Shown piece after piece: positions 1-9,717 of a stretch of DNA of 64,000 nt. The DNA comes from Acidaminococcus timonensis (GTDB lineage Bacteria; Bacillota; Negativicutes; Acidaminococcales; Acidaminococcaceae): contig NZ_FNWH01000005.1 of the NCBI RefSeq assembly GCF_900106585.1, positions 187,962 through 251,961 of the forward strand. Reading direction: 5' to 3'. The notes beneath the pieces were generated by a model. It made no database searches, was not told where the DNA came from, and worked only from the letters and a program-made list of their open reading frames with translations. Made by a program: the position numbers and the translations under genes. Within the stretch, counting starts at the first letter, position 1, and the number at the start of each line of letters is the position of its first letter.

Positions 1-344
1 ATACCAGATGTATAATCTCCCTCGCCATGCTCGCCGTTCCTTGGATCCATCCAATTTCTCTTCGCGAGCTTGTGAACCTTAGATATCATATATCTTTGGT
101 CCCGGTTCTCAATTACTAAAGACACATTGCTGTGTTCCTAGTTCTCGTTACTCGTTTCTAAATTCGCATTTAGATCAGAGGTGCTTATCCGATCATCACA
201 TCGGATAAGACTTTGTTTTGTCTCTTCTATGAAGTTTTCAAGGTTCATGCTTCAGGGACGAGCCCTGAGAACCAAATATTGTTATGACAGATGTGCGTCG
301 ACGAGAATAGAAGCAAGCCCTCGGGCTCCTTCGGTTCTCCATAG
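1..344 (-). other. Partial 16S-23S internal transcribed spacer
   Basis: This stretch lies 3' of the 16S gene on the transcribed strand and should lead to a 23S gene outside the window. I see no tRNA-Ile or tRNA-Ala in it. It holds a perfect 10-bp hairpin (184-193 with 200-209), a second hairpin (252-257 with 263-268), and the 3' half of the pre-16S processing stem (272-297). The 15-mer AGTTTTCAAGGTTCA (233-247) is repeated exactly in the 16S leader (2026-2040). The small open frames here are not credible genes. Confidence 0.8.
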
Positions 345-1901
<1,557 letters not shown>

Positions 1902-2003
1902 AGATTATTTTGAAGAGCCGCTTGGCTCTCAAATACTAGCTTTGATTTTTTAACCTGGTTTTCATCCAGGTGACTCGATCTCATCACTAAAAGTGACTTG
2001 ACC

Positions 2004-2027
2004 CGCACATCTGTCAACAATATTTAG
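2004..2027 (-). other. 5' half of pre-16S processing stem
   Basis: The leader segment at 2004-2027 is complementary to 272-297, beyond the 3' end of 16S, with only a two-base bulge and one G-U-type difference. The pair would bring the two ends of the 16S precursor together in a long helix, the usual RNase III substrate. The pairing is seen in the sequence; cleavage is inferred from the known biology of rRNA operons. Confidence 0.75.
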
Positions 2028-2067
2028 TTTTCAAGGTTCACCCTTGCTGTCAACTGACAGCTTAATT

Positions 2068-2096
2068 ATATTAACAAATCTTTTGGAATTTGTCAA
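2068..2096 (-). promoter_or_regulatory. rRNA operon promoter P2
   Basis: On the minus strand TTGACA (2096-2091) is followed after 17 bases by TAATAT (2073-2068). It lies between P1 and the 16S leader. A further TTGACA at 2054-2049 has no good -10 and may not be a promoter. Confidence 0.6.
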
Positions 2097-2161
2097 CAAC
2101 TTTTTTAAGCTGTTCCAAATTCTTTGATTTGTCAGCGCTCTCTCAAAGAGAAAGCTTGTAT

Positions 2162-2190
2162 ATAATATCAAACTCTCTCCTTGCTGTCAA
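2162..2190 (-). promoter_or_regulatory. rRNA operon promoter P1, inside the mutY 3' end
   Basis: TTGACA (2190-2185), a 17-base spacer and TATTAT (2167-2162) form a near-consensus sigma-70-type promoter. The -35 box lies within the last codons of mutY, and the mutY stop codon falls in the spacer and -10 region. There is no terminator between mutY and this promoter, so mutY transcripts may run into the rRNA operon. Confidence 0.7.
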
Positions 2191-3229
2191 CACCTTTTTT
2201 CAAAAAAGCTGCCAGTTTTGCATGGGGTCCTGCCAGGGGGACCTGTTCCCACTCCTCCGGGCTGAAGAACGCATACTCTCCTTCCGGTACAATTCCTTCT
2301 TTCAGTACATACGCCTTCATCGTCCAGATCTGGTGGGTGAAGACATGCTTGTGTTCCCAGAGAACCTCTCCTGTTTTGCCCTGCAGCAGTTCATCCAGAC
2401 CCTGCCGAGCTTCTTTTTCCGTCTCCTCCAGCACCATGGGGAATTCCCACATAGACGCAAGCATCCCCTTGGCAGGCCGTTTGTGCAGCAGGAATTTTCC
2501 TTCCCTGATCATCAGGCCGCAGGCAGCAGCAAATTCTTTCTGGGGTGCTTTAGGCCGCTTCACCGGCAACTGTTCCGTCCGCTTTTCCTGATAAGCCCGG
2601 CACTGTTCTATGAGAGGGCACTGCCCGCAGCGAGGATGTTTCGGAATGCATATATTCGCTCCCAGGTCCATCATGGCTTCGTTGAAATCTCCCGGGCGGT
2701 CTTCCGGGATGGACGTTTCTGCCAAACCGGTCAGGGTCCTCTTGCCGGCCGTAGAGGTGATATCCTGATCCACCCCGTAGAGCCGGGCCAGCACCCGGAG
2801 CAGGTTCCCATCCACCGCCGGAACCTTCTGCCCGAAGGCCATGGAAGCGATGGCTCCTGCTGTATAGGCACCGATACCGGGCAGGCTCTGCAGGGTTTTG
2901 GCATCCCGGGGCATTGTCCCGCCGTATTCCACCATCACCTGCCGGGCCGCCTTATGCAGATTCCGGGCGCGGCTGTAATACCCCAGCCCCTGCCAGGCCC
3001 GAAGGATCTGTTCTTCCGACGCCTGGGCCAGATCCTGCAGGGTGGGAAACTGCTCCATCCAGCGGCAGAAATAATCTTTCACGGTTTCCGTACGGGTCTG
3101 CTGGAGCATGATTTCAGAAACCCAGACATGGTATGGATTGCGGGGATGGGTTTCCCGCCAGGGCAGTTCCCGTCTGTGGGCATCGAACCAGTGGAGGAGC
3201 AGCCTGGGCCAGTCATTTTGCGGAATCAA
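2168..3229 (-). CDS. mutY: A/G-specific adenine glycosylase MutY
   Basis: Removes adenine mispaired with 8-oxoguanine or guanine, so that G:C to T:A mutations are prevented. The 353-residue product has the helix-hairpin-helix GPD fold, with catalytic Glu39 in EIMLQQTR and Asp140 in VPAVDGN. A [4Fe-4S] loop has Cys194, 201, 204 and 210 (C-x6-C-x2-C-x5-C). The C-terminal MutT-like domain has the FTH motif typical of 8-oxoG recognition. I chose the TTG start at 3229 because AGGAGG lies six bases upstream; the open frame continues further but only as an overlap with the Nudix gene. The start overlaps the Nudix stop by 17 nt, suggesting coupled translation. Confidence 0.95.
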   Translation of the reverse strand: MIPQNDWPRLLLHWFDAHRRELPWRETHPRNPYHVWVSEIMLQQTRTETVKDYFCRWMEQFPTLQDLAQASEEQILRAWQGLGYYSRARNLHKAARQVMVEYGGTMPRDAKTLQSLPGIGAYTAGAIASMAFGQKVPAVDGNLLRVLARLYGVDQDITSTAGKRTLTGLAETSIPEDRPGDFNEAMMDLGANICIPKHPRCGQCPLIEQCRAYQEKRTEQLPVKRPKAPQKEFAAACGLMIREGKFLLHKRPAKGMLASMWEFPMVLEETEKEARQGLDELLQGKTGEVLWEHKHVFTHQIWTMKAYVLKEGIVPEGEYAFFSPEEWEQVPLAGPHAKLAAFLKKGVDSKERV

Positions 3230-3698
3230 GATGGACCTCCTGGAACAGAGAATGGATGACCTGGTCCCCATCGGGGCCGAACAGGATGGTCCCCCGCAGC
3301 TGCTTCCCGTCCAGCAGAGCCGGCAGCCAGATCCGATCCGCCTGCCACATTTCGTCATAGGGCAGTTCCTCCAGGCTGAACCAGCGGGGCTCCATCTCTT
3401 CCGACAACCGGGGTTCTCCCGCCCATTTCCGGGCAAAATACACCATGCCTCCATGGGACCAGCTTCCGTCAGAAGGCTGGTCGAAATACAGATCGGCCAT
3501 CAGTTCCAGATCTTCCGGTCTCACCTGGATGCCGCTTTCCTCCCGCAATTCCCGTACTGCACACTGGCGCATGGTTTCCCCGTCTTCGATTTTGCCGCCG
3601 AAGCCATTCCACTTGCCCACACCCATACCGCGCCGTTTCCGGCCCAGCAGGATCCGATTCTGTCCATCCAGCAAATAAACCAGGGACGTATCCCGCAT
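3213..3698 (-). CDS. MutT/MTH1-like Nudix hydrolase
   Basis: The 161-residue Nudix protein carries an intact Nudix box at residues 35-57 (G-x5-E-x7-REL-x-EE-x-GI). The segment before the box, GKWNGFGGK, resembles human MTH1 (NUDT1), which cleans oxidised purine nucleoside triphosphates such as 8-oxo-dGTP. It is followed with a 17-nt overlap by mutY, so the two genes probably form an oxidised-guanine (GO) repair operon: one clears the nucleotide pool, the other repairs DNA. Nudix substrates cannot be fixed from the box alone; oxidised dNTPs are the best guess. Confidence 0.9.
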   Translation of the reverse strand: MRDTSLVYLLDGQNRILLGRKRRGMGVGKWNGFGGKIEDGETMRQCAVRELREESGIQVRPEDLELMADLYFDQPSDGSWSHGGMVYFARKWAGEPRLSEEMEPRWFSLEELPYDEMWQADRIWLPALLDGKQLRGTILFGPDGDQVIHSLFQEVHLDSAK

Positions 3699-3715
3699 GT
3701 TCTTCCACCTTTCTC

Positions 3716-4831
3716 CTATTTTGTCAAAACCGCTTTTACCAGCGCTTCCAGAAACCGGAAGCGCGGTTCCAGACTGCTGATTTCTCCATATTCCGTCACG
3801 GCATGGCCGTTGCCGCCTACAGGGCCCAGTCCATCCAGTGTGGGTACCCCCAGGGCGGAGGTAAAGTTGCCGTCACTGCCGCCACCGGCCGCCTGCCAGT
3901 GAAAGGCAACGCCCTGCTCTGCCCCGATCCGATCGGCCAGGCGGCAGAACGCCAGGGACTTTTCCGTAGGCATCATGGGAGGCCGGGCCATGCCCCCATC
4001 CACCGTGACTTTCACCCGGGCATCGAAGGGATGGGCTTCCAATTCCCGCAGGGCCCGGTCGATCCGTTCTCCTTCACTGCTTTTTTGGATCCGTACATCC
4101 ACCACACACCGGCATTGGGCTGCTACCACATTGGCTGCCGTACCGCCCTGCACCAGACCGATGTTCAGCGTGGTCCCCGCCTGCCGATCGGCCAGGGCGA
4201 TGAGCTTTTCACCCCAACGGATGAACTCATTGATGGCACTGGCCCCCTTGTCGGGGTTCACCCCTGCATGGGAGGCTATGCCTTCAAAGGTGATGGTATA
4301 CTTGCAGATTCCCTTCCGTTCATTCACCAGATCCCCATTGGGACGGGCACTTTCCATGATCAGGGCATGATCCGCCTTTCGGGCTTCCCGTTCGATCACA
4401 GGACGGGAATACCGGGAACTGATTTCCTCATCCGGATTGAACAGCAGACATACACTGCCCGGTGCTTTTTCCGCAGCGAGGATTTCTGCCAGGTACACCA
4501 TGAACAGGTCCCCGCATTTCATATCGGCAGAGCCCGGTCCCTTATAATGATCTCCTTCGATGGAGAAAGGCCGTTCCCGGACGGTACCCATCGGAAACAC
4601 CGTATCCATATGTCCCAGCAGGATCACATCATAATGATCCGGATTGCCCCAGACCGCTTTCAGGCAGGGTCCCACAGCGTCTCCCACAGGAATCAGTTCC
4701 GTGGTCCAGCCCGCCCTGTCCAGGCGGTCTTTGATCCAGGCTGCCACCCGGGCCGTGCCTTCCGGGTACGTGCTGAAGGAATCCATATTCACCAGGGTTT
4801 CCATGTCTTTCAAGTATTGCTGTACATCCAT
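3716..4831 (-). CDS. M20 family glutamate carboxypeptidase (CPG2-like)
   Basis: A 371-residue dizinc peptidase of the M20A family resembling carboxypeptidase G2, which releases C-terminal glutamate from folate-like or acyl/peptidyl conjugates. Visible metal and catalytic residues are His74 and Asp76 (LLGHMDTVFP), bridging Asp103, the Glu135-Glu136 pair (FNPDEE), Glu160 and a C-terminal His in GGNGHAVTEY. No signal peptide is evident, so it is probably cytoplasmic. The ATG at 4831 has AGGAGG eight bases upstream; the in-frame upstream extension crosses a terminator hairpin and is not credible. It follows the pxp genes, which suggests glutamate salvage. Its true substrate is unknown. Confidence 0.88.
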   Translation of the reverse strand: MDVQQYLKDMETLVNMDSFSTYPEGTARVAAWIKDRLDRAGWTTELIPVGDAVGPCLKAVWGNPDHYDVILLGHMDTVFPMGTVRERPFSIEGDHYKGPGSADMKCGDLFMVYLAEILAAEKAPGSVCLLFNPDEEISSRYSRPVIEREARKADHALIMESARPNGDLVNERKGICKYTITFEGIASHAGVNPDKGASAINEFIRWGEKLIALADRQAGTTLNIGLVQGGTAANVVAAQCRCVVDVRIQKSSEGERIDRALRELEAHPFDARVKVTVDGGMARPPMMPTEKSLAFCRLADRIGAEQGVAFHWQAAGGGSDGNFTSALGVPTLDGLGPVGGNGHAVTEYGEISSLEPRFRFLEALVKAVLTK

Positions 4832-4852
4832 GCTTGCAGCCTCCTTATCCAC

Positions 4853-4886
4853 AAAAAGGACCGGCACCCCGTGGCGCCAGTCCTTT
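4853..4886 (-). terminator. Intrinsic terminator or attenuator before the M20 gene
   Basis: On the minus strand GGACTGGC and GCCGGTCC (plus 4876-4883 and 4858-4865) form a stem followed by TTTTT (plus 4857-4853). It ends the pxp transcript only about 20 bases before the M20 start codon, leaving no room for another promoter. It may act as a partial terminator within the operon. Confidence 0.7.
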
Positions 4887-4949
4887 TCCCTTCTTCCGAC
4901 ACTGACACAATGATACTTATTCAATGCCGGAACGCATTTTCCTGCTTTT

Positions 4950-5936
4950 TTATCGTTTGACCATCCTTTCCGCATCGGACAGGAACTGGGCCTGCCGTTC
5001 CAGTGCCTGTTCCGCAGCGGTCAGTGTCACCGGTTCGAAGTAGATCTTCTGTCCCGGCTTCATCTGGGCCAGCCGGGGCAGATCAGCCTGGATGACCTGG
5101 GCGATCTTGGGATATCCGCCGGTGGTCTGCCGGTCCGCCATCAGGATGATGGGGTTTCCGTCCGCCGGTACCTGGATGGAACCAAAAGTCACCGGTTCCG
5201 AGATCATTTCCAGGCTGCTGTCCTTATAATGGAGCGGTGTGCCGCTGAGCCGATATCCCATCCGGTCCGACTGGGCCGTAATGGTGTAAGGGTTTTCCAG
5301 GAACGCATACAGGGTTTTGTTGTCGAACCAGTCCGCCTGCAGTCCCTGGGTCACCCGGATGGGATCCCCGGCAAAGAGATTGCCGTCCGGGATGGACCAT
5401 CCCATGGTACAGAAGGGCTTCCCGCTCTGCCTGGAAAGTGCCGCAGCCAGTTTTTCCTGCGCTGCTGACAGGTCCCCCGTTTCCAGCTCGGCTCCATCCT
5501 GAAGAGGAGCCCCATGGAAGCCGCCCAGCTTGGCCCGCAGATAGGTACTTTTGCTGTTCATCACAAGAGGGACGCGAAAGCCGCCGGCCACACTCAGATA
5601 GCCCCGGGCTCCCTGCGCCGCAAAGCCAAAGGAAAGAGTCGTATCTTCTTTGACATAAATGGCCCGATTCAGGGGAACCGATTTGCCCCCCAGTTTGGCA
5701 CTCAGATCTGCGCCGGTCAGGGCAAACACCAAACCAGCCGGGACTTTCAGGAAGGGCCCGCTCATGGTCATTTCCAGTGCCGCTTCCTTTTCCTCATTGC
5801 CCACCAGGATATTGCCCAGCTTCAGGCTGAACAGATCCATGGCGCCACTGACCAGGACGCCGAATTTCTGGAACCCATACCGTCCCTGATCCTGTAACGT
5901 GGTCAAAGGGCCGCCTTTTTTCACCTGGATCTTCAT
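4950..5936 (-). CDS. pxpC: 5-oxoprolinase subunit PxpC (KipA family)
   Basis: A 328-residue protein of the KipA/PxpC family, the biotin-independent carboxyltransferase-like half of the urea amidolyase C-terminal region. With PxpA and PxpB it forms the ATP-dependent prokaryotic 5-oxoprolinase, which opens 5-oxoproline to L-glutamate. The N-terminal signature GPLTTLQDQGRYGFQKFGV is typical, and length is normal. The start overlaps the pxpB stop in an ATGA arrangement, indicating translational coupling. The older name KipA came from a Bacillus sporulation kinase context; the metabolic role fits this neighbourhood better. Confidence 0.95.
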   Translation of the reverse strand: MKIQVKKGGPLTTLQDQGRYGFQKFGVLVSGAMDLFSLKLGNILVGNEEKEAALEMTMSGPFLKVPAGLVFALTGADLSAKLGGKSVPLNRAIYVKEDTTLSFGFAAQGARGYLSVAGGFRVPLVMNSKSTYLRAKLGGFHGAPLQDGAELETGDLSAAQEKLAAALSRQSGKPFCTMGWSIPDGNLFAGDPIRVTQGLQADWFDNKTLYAFLENPYTITAQSDRMGYRLSGTPLHYKDSSLEMISEPVTFGSIQVPADGNPIILMADRQTTGGYPKIAQVIQADLPRLAQMKPGQKIYFEPVTLTAAEQALERQAQFLSDAERMVKR

Positions 5937-6703
5937 TTGACGGCACCTTCTTTCTCTTTGGCAGCCATTGCTTCATATTCTTTGGGTGTGATGCTGTAGA
6001 ATTCCAGACGGTCGCCAGCCTGGAGCAGGCTGGGATGGTCCAGATCCCAGGGCCGGAACAGAGCAAGGGGTGTCCGCCCAATCAGCTGCCAGCCGCCGGG
6101 GGTTTCCAGGGGATAAGCCCCTGTCTGGGAACCGGCGATTCCCACGGAACCTGCCGGAATGACCAGACGGGGCGTTTTTTTCCGTGGCGTGGCAATTTCA
6201 GGTGGCAGACCGCCCACATAGGGAAACCCGGGAGCGAACCCGATCATATATACCAGATAATCCCCACCGGTGTGGATCTTCACCACTTCCTCCGGCGTCA
6301 TGTGGTGATAATCGGCCACTTCCTGCAGGTCGGGCCCATAGTCGCCCCCATAGCAAACCGGGATCCGGATCCTGGCCCGTTCCTTTTCAGCGGTAAAATG
6401 AATTCCATCCAATAGTTTTTTCACTTTGGCCGCGGCTTCCCGATACCCTCTGGACAGCCTGTGATCTTCCGGCAGGGCCGAAGACCGTGCAAGCACCAGC
6501 GGATCGTAGAAAATCGTCACCCCCGTATAGGAAGCTTCAAATTCCAGCAGCCCCGGAAAGGGGTGCTGTTCCAGTTCTGTTACAAGAGCCCGGGCGCAGC
6601 GCAGGATTTCCGGGTCGATGGTATTGCCGAAGGAAACCATCAGCGCTGCCTCCCCTACAGGCCGCAGCTGGGCCGCCTGCAGATATTCCGTTGCTTTATC
6701 CAT
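5933..6703 (-). CDS. pxpB: 5-oxoprolinase subunit PxpB (KipI family)
   Basis: A 256-residue KipI/PxpB family protein, partner of PxpC. The diagnostic GFAPGFPYVGGLP motif lies in the second half, followed by PRLVIPAGSVGIAGSQTG, both typical of the family. The ATG at 6703 is preferred over an in-frame GTG at 6715 because an AGAGGTGG ribosome-binding site stands eight bases before it. The stop overlaps the pxpC start by four bases. The upstream transporter gene ends 15 bases away, so all are likely co-transcribed. Confidence 0.95.
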   Translation of the reverse strand: MDKATEYLQAAQLRPVGEAALMVSFGNTIDPEILRCARALVTELEQHPFPGLLEFEASYTGVTIFYDPLVLARSSALPEDHRLSRGYREAAAKVKKLLDGIHFTAEKERARIRIPVCYGGDYGPDLQEVADYHHMTPEEVVKIHTGGDYLVYMIGFAPGFPYVGGLPPEIATPRKKTPRLVIPAGSVGIAGSQTGAYPLETPGGWQLIGRTPLALFRPWDLDHPSLLQAGDRLEFYSITPKEYEAMAAKEKEGAVK

Positions 6704-6718
6704 GATTTCAACCACCTC

Positions 6719-7909
6719 TTAACCCATCAGTTTGGGCAGTAATTTCGTTGCGGTCTCCACGGCCAGGCAAAGCATGACAGCAAAGATGACCCAGCCAGTG
6801 GCCAGAAGGAACCTGGGGTGGACATAGTCCCCCACAATGGATTTCTTCCGGGCTGCCAGGAGCAGCGCCCCCAGTACCAAAGGAAGGATCAGTCCGTTCA
6901 GAGCCCCTGCCAGGATCAATACTTTCACCGGTTTGCCGATGAAGGCAAAAACGGCCGCAGAGAAGATGATGAATCCAATGATCAGATACCGGTAATTCCG
7001 GTTCAGGCTTTCACTGAATGTACGGATGAAGGAAACCGAAGTATAGGCGCAGCCGATAACCGAAGTGATGGCCGCCGACCACATGACCACACCGAAAATC
7101 TTATAACCCACTTCACCCACTGCCAGTTTGAATACGGACGCAGGCGGATTGGCCGGGTCCAGCGTAAATCCCTGGCTGATGACTCCCAGCGCCGCCAGGA
7201 ACAGGAAAATCCGCATCACACTGGTAATGCCGATCCCGGCCAGAGAACTCCGGTTCACTTCATCCAGCCGTTCCCTGCCGCAGATGCCGGCATCCAGCAG
7301 CCGGTGCCCGCCGGCAAAGGTGATATAACCGCCTACGCTGCCGCCCACCAGGGTCACGATGGACATCAGATCGATCCTGTCCGGCATAAAGGTCTTGCTG
7401 ATGGCTTCTCCCACCGGAGGATGGGACGTAACCGCCACATAGATGGTCAGCAGCACCATGACGCCGCCAGCGATCTGGGCGAATTTATCCATCAGGCTGC
7501 CCGCTTCTTTGCTCAGAAAGATGAAAATGGCAATGGCCGCACTGATCAGGGCCCCGGTAATGGGCGTGATGCCGAACAGTACATTCAGGCCCAGGCCGGC
7601 GCCGCCCAGATTCCCGATATTAAAGGCCAGGCCCCCGAACACCACAAAAGCCGAAACCAGGTAGCCCAGACCGGGCAGTACCATGTTGGCAATGTCCTGC
7701 CCCGGTTTTTTCGCCACAGCGATGACCCGCCATACATTCAGCTGGGCAATGGCATCGATGATGATCATGGCCAGGATGGCAAAGCCGAAGCTGGCTCCCA
7801 ATTGCCCGGTAAATACTGTAGTCTGGGTCAAAAAGCCCGGTCCGATGGCCGAGGTGGCCATCAGGAACGCAGCCCCCAGCAATACACTGATGTTGGATTC
7901 TTTCTTCAT
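6719..7909 (-). CDS. NRAMP-fold transporter (YcsG-like), copy 1
   Basis: A 396-residue polytopic membrane protein with about eleven hydrophobic segments, related to the NRAMP family. The first helix reads TSAIGPGFLTQT where metal-transporting NRAMPs have a DPGN motif. The sixth-helix region reads GGSVGGYITFAGGH rather than the MPH motif. Both canonical metal-ligand motifs are therefore absent. It sits between pxpB and the D-glutamate cyclase family gene, as YcsG does in the Bacillus ycs/kip locus. I infer a substrate connected to 5-oxoproline or glutamate rather than a metal ion. ATG 7909 follows AGGGGGAG; the in-frame N-terminal extension is not supported. A close paralogue lies at 9718-10893. 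Confidence 0.88.
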   Translation of the reverse strand: MKKESNISVLLGAAFLMATSAIGPGFLTQTTVFTGQLGASFGFAILAMIIIDAIAQLNVWRVIAVAKKPGQDIANMVLPGLGYLVSAFVVFGGLAFNIGNLGGAGLGLNVLFGITPITGALISAAIAIFIFLSKEAGSLMDKFAQIAGGVMVLLTIYVAVTSHPPVGEAISKTFMPDRIDLMSIVTLVGGSVGGYITFAGGHRLLDAGICGRERLDEVNRSSLAGIGITSVMRIFLFLAALGVISQGFTLDPANPPASVFKLAVGEVGYKIFGVVMWSAAITSVIGCAYTSVSFIRTFSESLNRNYRYLIIGFIIFSAAVFAFIGKPVKVLILAGALNGLILPLVLGALLLAARKKSIVGDYVHPRFLLATGWVIFAVMLCLAVETATKLLPKLMG

Positions 7910-7982
7910 CACAATCTCCCCCTCATTTGGATCTTGTTCTGGATATGGAATTGTCTCTGATTTCCCAGTGCTTTTTCTTTTT

Positions 7983-8771
7983 TTACAGCACACTCAAATC
8001 AGCATTTTTAACATCCGTGATAAACATGTGTCCCGGTGCGTGCGTAATCATGAACTCCGGTTTCACAGCCATGGCCACAGCCTGGGGTGTGACACCGCAG
8101 GGCCAGAACACAGGGACTTCCCCCGGCTTGATGGTGGAAGGATCCCCAAAATCCGGTTTGTTGATATCCCTGATCCCGATTGCCGCCGGATCCCCAAAAT
8201 GGATCGGGGCTCCGTGGACGTTGGGCATCCGGCTTGTCACCTGGATGGCCCGGATGGCTGCCTTCGGTGTCATGGGGCGCATGGATACCACCATGGGGCC
8301 ATGGAACACCCCTGCCGGTGTGCAGGGAATATTGGTAATGTACATGGGCACATTGTGATTCTCTGTAATATGCCGTACATCCAGTCCTGCATCCAGCATG
8401 GGCCCTTCGAAGGAAAAGCTGCACCCCAGCAGGAAAGCCACCAGATCGTCCCGCCAGTACCTGCTCAAATCCGTCACTTCGTCGGCCAGTTCCCCATGCC
8501 GGTAAATCCGGTATTTGGGGATATCATACCGAAGATCAGCCCCGGGGGCTACAGCCCTGGGTTCCGGGCTTCCCACTTCCGTTACGTCCAGTACCGGACA
8601 GGGTTTGGGGTTTCGGGTGGTAAACAGCAGGAAATCAAAGGCCAAGTCCTTGGGCAGCACCACCAGATTGGCCTGGGCATAGCCATTGCACATGCCGCTG
8701 GTAAAACTGGTGATCCTGCCTTCCCGGATCAGAGACCGTACTTCCCCCGGCTTCATCGTACTGTAATCCAT
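7983..8771 (-). CDS. D-glutamate cyclase family protein (YcsI, former DUF1445)
   Basis: A 262-residue cytoplasmic protein of the YcsI/DUF1445 family, which is grouped with the D-glutamate cyclases that convert D-glutamate to 5-oxo-D-proline. The family pattern MKPGEVRSLIREG near the start, and the conserved GCSFSFE and GPMVVSMRPM segments, are visible. It lies between pxpA and an NRAMP-like transporter. In this setting it could feed or balance the 5-oxoproline pool. Cyclase activity has not been shown for every member, so function is inferred. The ATG at 8771 has AAAGGAG seven bases upstream; an ATG two codons earlier is too close to that site. Confidence 0.88.
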   Translation of the reverse strand: MDYSTMKPGEVRSLIREGRITSFTSGMCNGYAQANLVVLPKDLAFDFLLFTTRNPKPCPVLDVTEVGSPEPRAVAPGADLRYDIPKYRIYRHGELADEVTDLSRYWRDDLVAFLLGCSFSFEGPMLDAGLDVRHITENHNVPMYITNIPCTPAGVFHGPMVVSMRPMTPKAAIRAIQVTSRMPNVHGAPIHFGDPAAIGIRDINKPDFGDPSTIKPGEVPVFWPCGVTPQAVAMAVKPEFMITHAPGHMFITDVKNADLSVL

Positions 8772-8806
8772 GGGCATTCTCCTTTACACATCCACCGGAT
8801 CTGTGA

Positions 8807-9574
8807 TCACTTCAGGAACGTTCCCGAGGCTGCGATTTCCACCCCGTGATCTGCCAGTGCCTTGCGGATCTTCTGGGTGAACAGCAGGGCTTTTTCACCG
8901 TCGCCATGGACGCAGATGGAATCTGCTCTCACGGGAATCACTTTGCCGCTGAGAGCCGTCACCTTGCCATCCAGCACCATGGACAGTACCTGGGCGATGG
9001 ATTTGTCCTCATCGGTGATCATGGCACCGGGCAGGCCACGGGGTGTCAGGGTCCCGTCATCCTGGTAGCTGCGGTCGGCAAAGACTTCGCAGGCCACCCG
9101 CAACCCGATTTTTTCAGCCGCTTTGATGCTTTCCGTACCACCCTGGGCATACAGGATCAGGTCTTTATCCACATCGTATACAGCCTGGGCAATGGCTTCG
9201 GCCAGTTTGGCGTCCTTGGCAGCCATATTGTACATCGCCCCATGGGGTTTCACGTGCTGGAGACGGGTTCCCGCCGCCTTGGCAAAAGCAGCCAGGGCTC
9301 CTACCTGGTACACCACCATGGCATACGCATCGCTGGGAGAAACAGCCATTTTCCGGCGCCCGAATCCAACCAGATCCGGATATCCGGGGTGGGCTCCCAG
9401 GGCAACGCCGCTTTTAACAGCCAGATCCACCGTTTTTTTCATCACCGAAGGATCCCCTGCATGGAATCCACAGGCAATGTTGGCCGAAGTCACCAGCGGC
9501 AGCACCTTGTCATCCATACCGATTTTGTATGCACCAAAGCTTTCTCCCAGATCAGAATTCAGATCGACTTTCAT
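8807..9574 (-). CDS. pxpA: 5-oxoprolinase subunit PxpA (LamB/YcsF family)
   Basis: A 255-residue LamB/YcsF family protein, the third subunit of prokaryotic 5-oxoprolinase. The N-terminus MKVDLNSDLGESFGAYKIG, the block SANIACGFHAGDP and the later HVKPHGAMYN are strong family signatures, with conserved Asp and His residues expected in the active site. An AGGGAG ribosome-binding site precedes the ATG. It is separated from the other two subunits by the YcsI-like gene and a transporter but is in the same orientation with short gaps. A 143-bp upstream region carries an unusual repeat that may be the operator for the whole cluster. Confidence 0.95.
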   Translation of the reverse strand: MKVDLNSDLGESFGAYKIGMDDKVLPLVTSANIACGFHAGDPSVMKKTVDLAVKSGVALGAHPGYPDLVGFGRRKMAVSPSDAYAMVVYQVGALAAFAKAAGTRLQHVKPHGAMYNMAAKDAKLAEAIAQAVYDVDKDLILYAQGGTESIKAAEKIGLRVACEVFADRSYQDDGTLTPRGLPGAMITDEDKSIAQVLSMVLDGKVTALSGKVIPVRADSICVHGDGEKALLFTQKIRKALADHGVEIAASGTFLK

Positions 9575-9604
9575 GATAACAGCTCCCTTCCTGATTGTGC
9601 GCTT

Positions 9605-9642
9605 GAAACGTAATTCATTATAAGTAATCCATTATACGTTTC
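9605..9642 (-). promoter_or_regulatory. Candidate operator/promoter of the pxpA operon
   Basis: On the plus strand the site begins GAAACGTA (9605-9612) and ends TACGTTTC (9635-9642), a perfect 8-bp inverted repeat. Between them are two near-identical direct repeats, GTAATTCATTATA and GTAATCCATTATA (9610-9622 and 9624-9636). On the minus strand each repeat contains TATAAT. The downstream TATAAT has TTGCGA 18 bases ahead of it, so the repeat may be both promoter and operator. A similar TATAATGAATAC string lies upstream of the second transporter at 10979-10991. Confidence 0.5.
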
Positions 9643-9717
9643 GCAACAGTTCACATTTTTATCACAGTATAGTGTATACACCTGTTTTTTTTGTCAAAAA
9701 TGATATGGTTTTCTGTC

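Noticed and set aside
1-344. tRNA genes in the 16S-23S spacer
   Set aside because: No cloverleaf for Ile or Ala can be formed in the visible part; the spacer hairpins are simple stems.
2090-3259. A 389-codon open frame on the plus strand across mutY
   Set aside because: It is antisense to a clearly functional mutY, has no ribosome-binding site, and its translation is low in complexity and rich in Phe, Arg and Pro.
3716-4975. Longer N-terminus for the M20 peptidase (start at 4975)
   Set aside because: The extension runs through a terminator hairpin and lacks family similarity; the ATG at 4831 has a strong ribosome-binding site.
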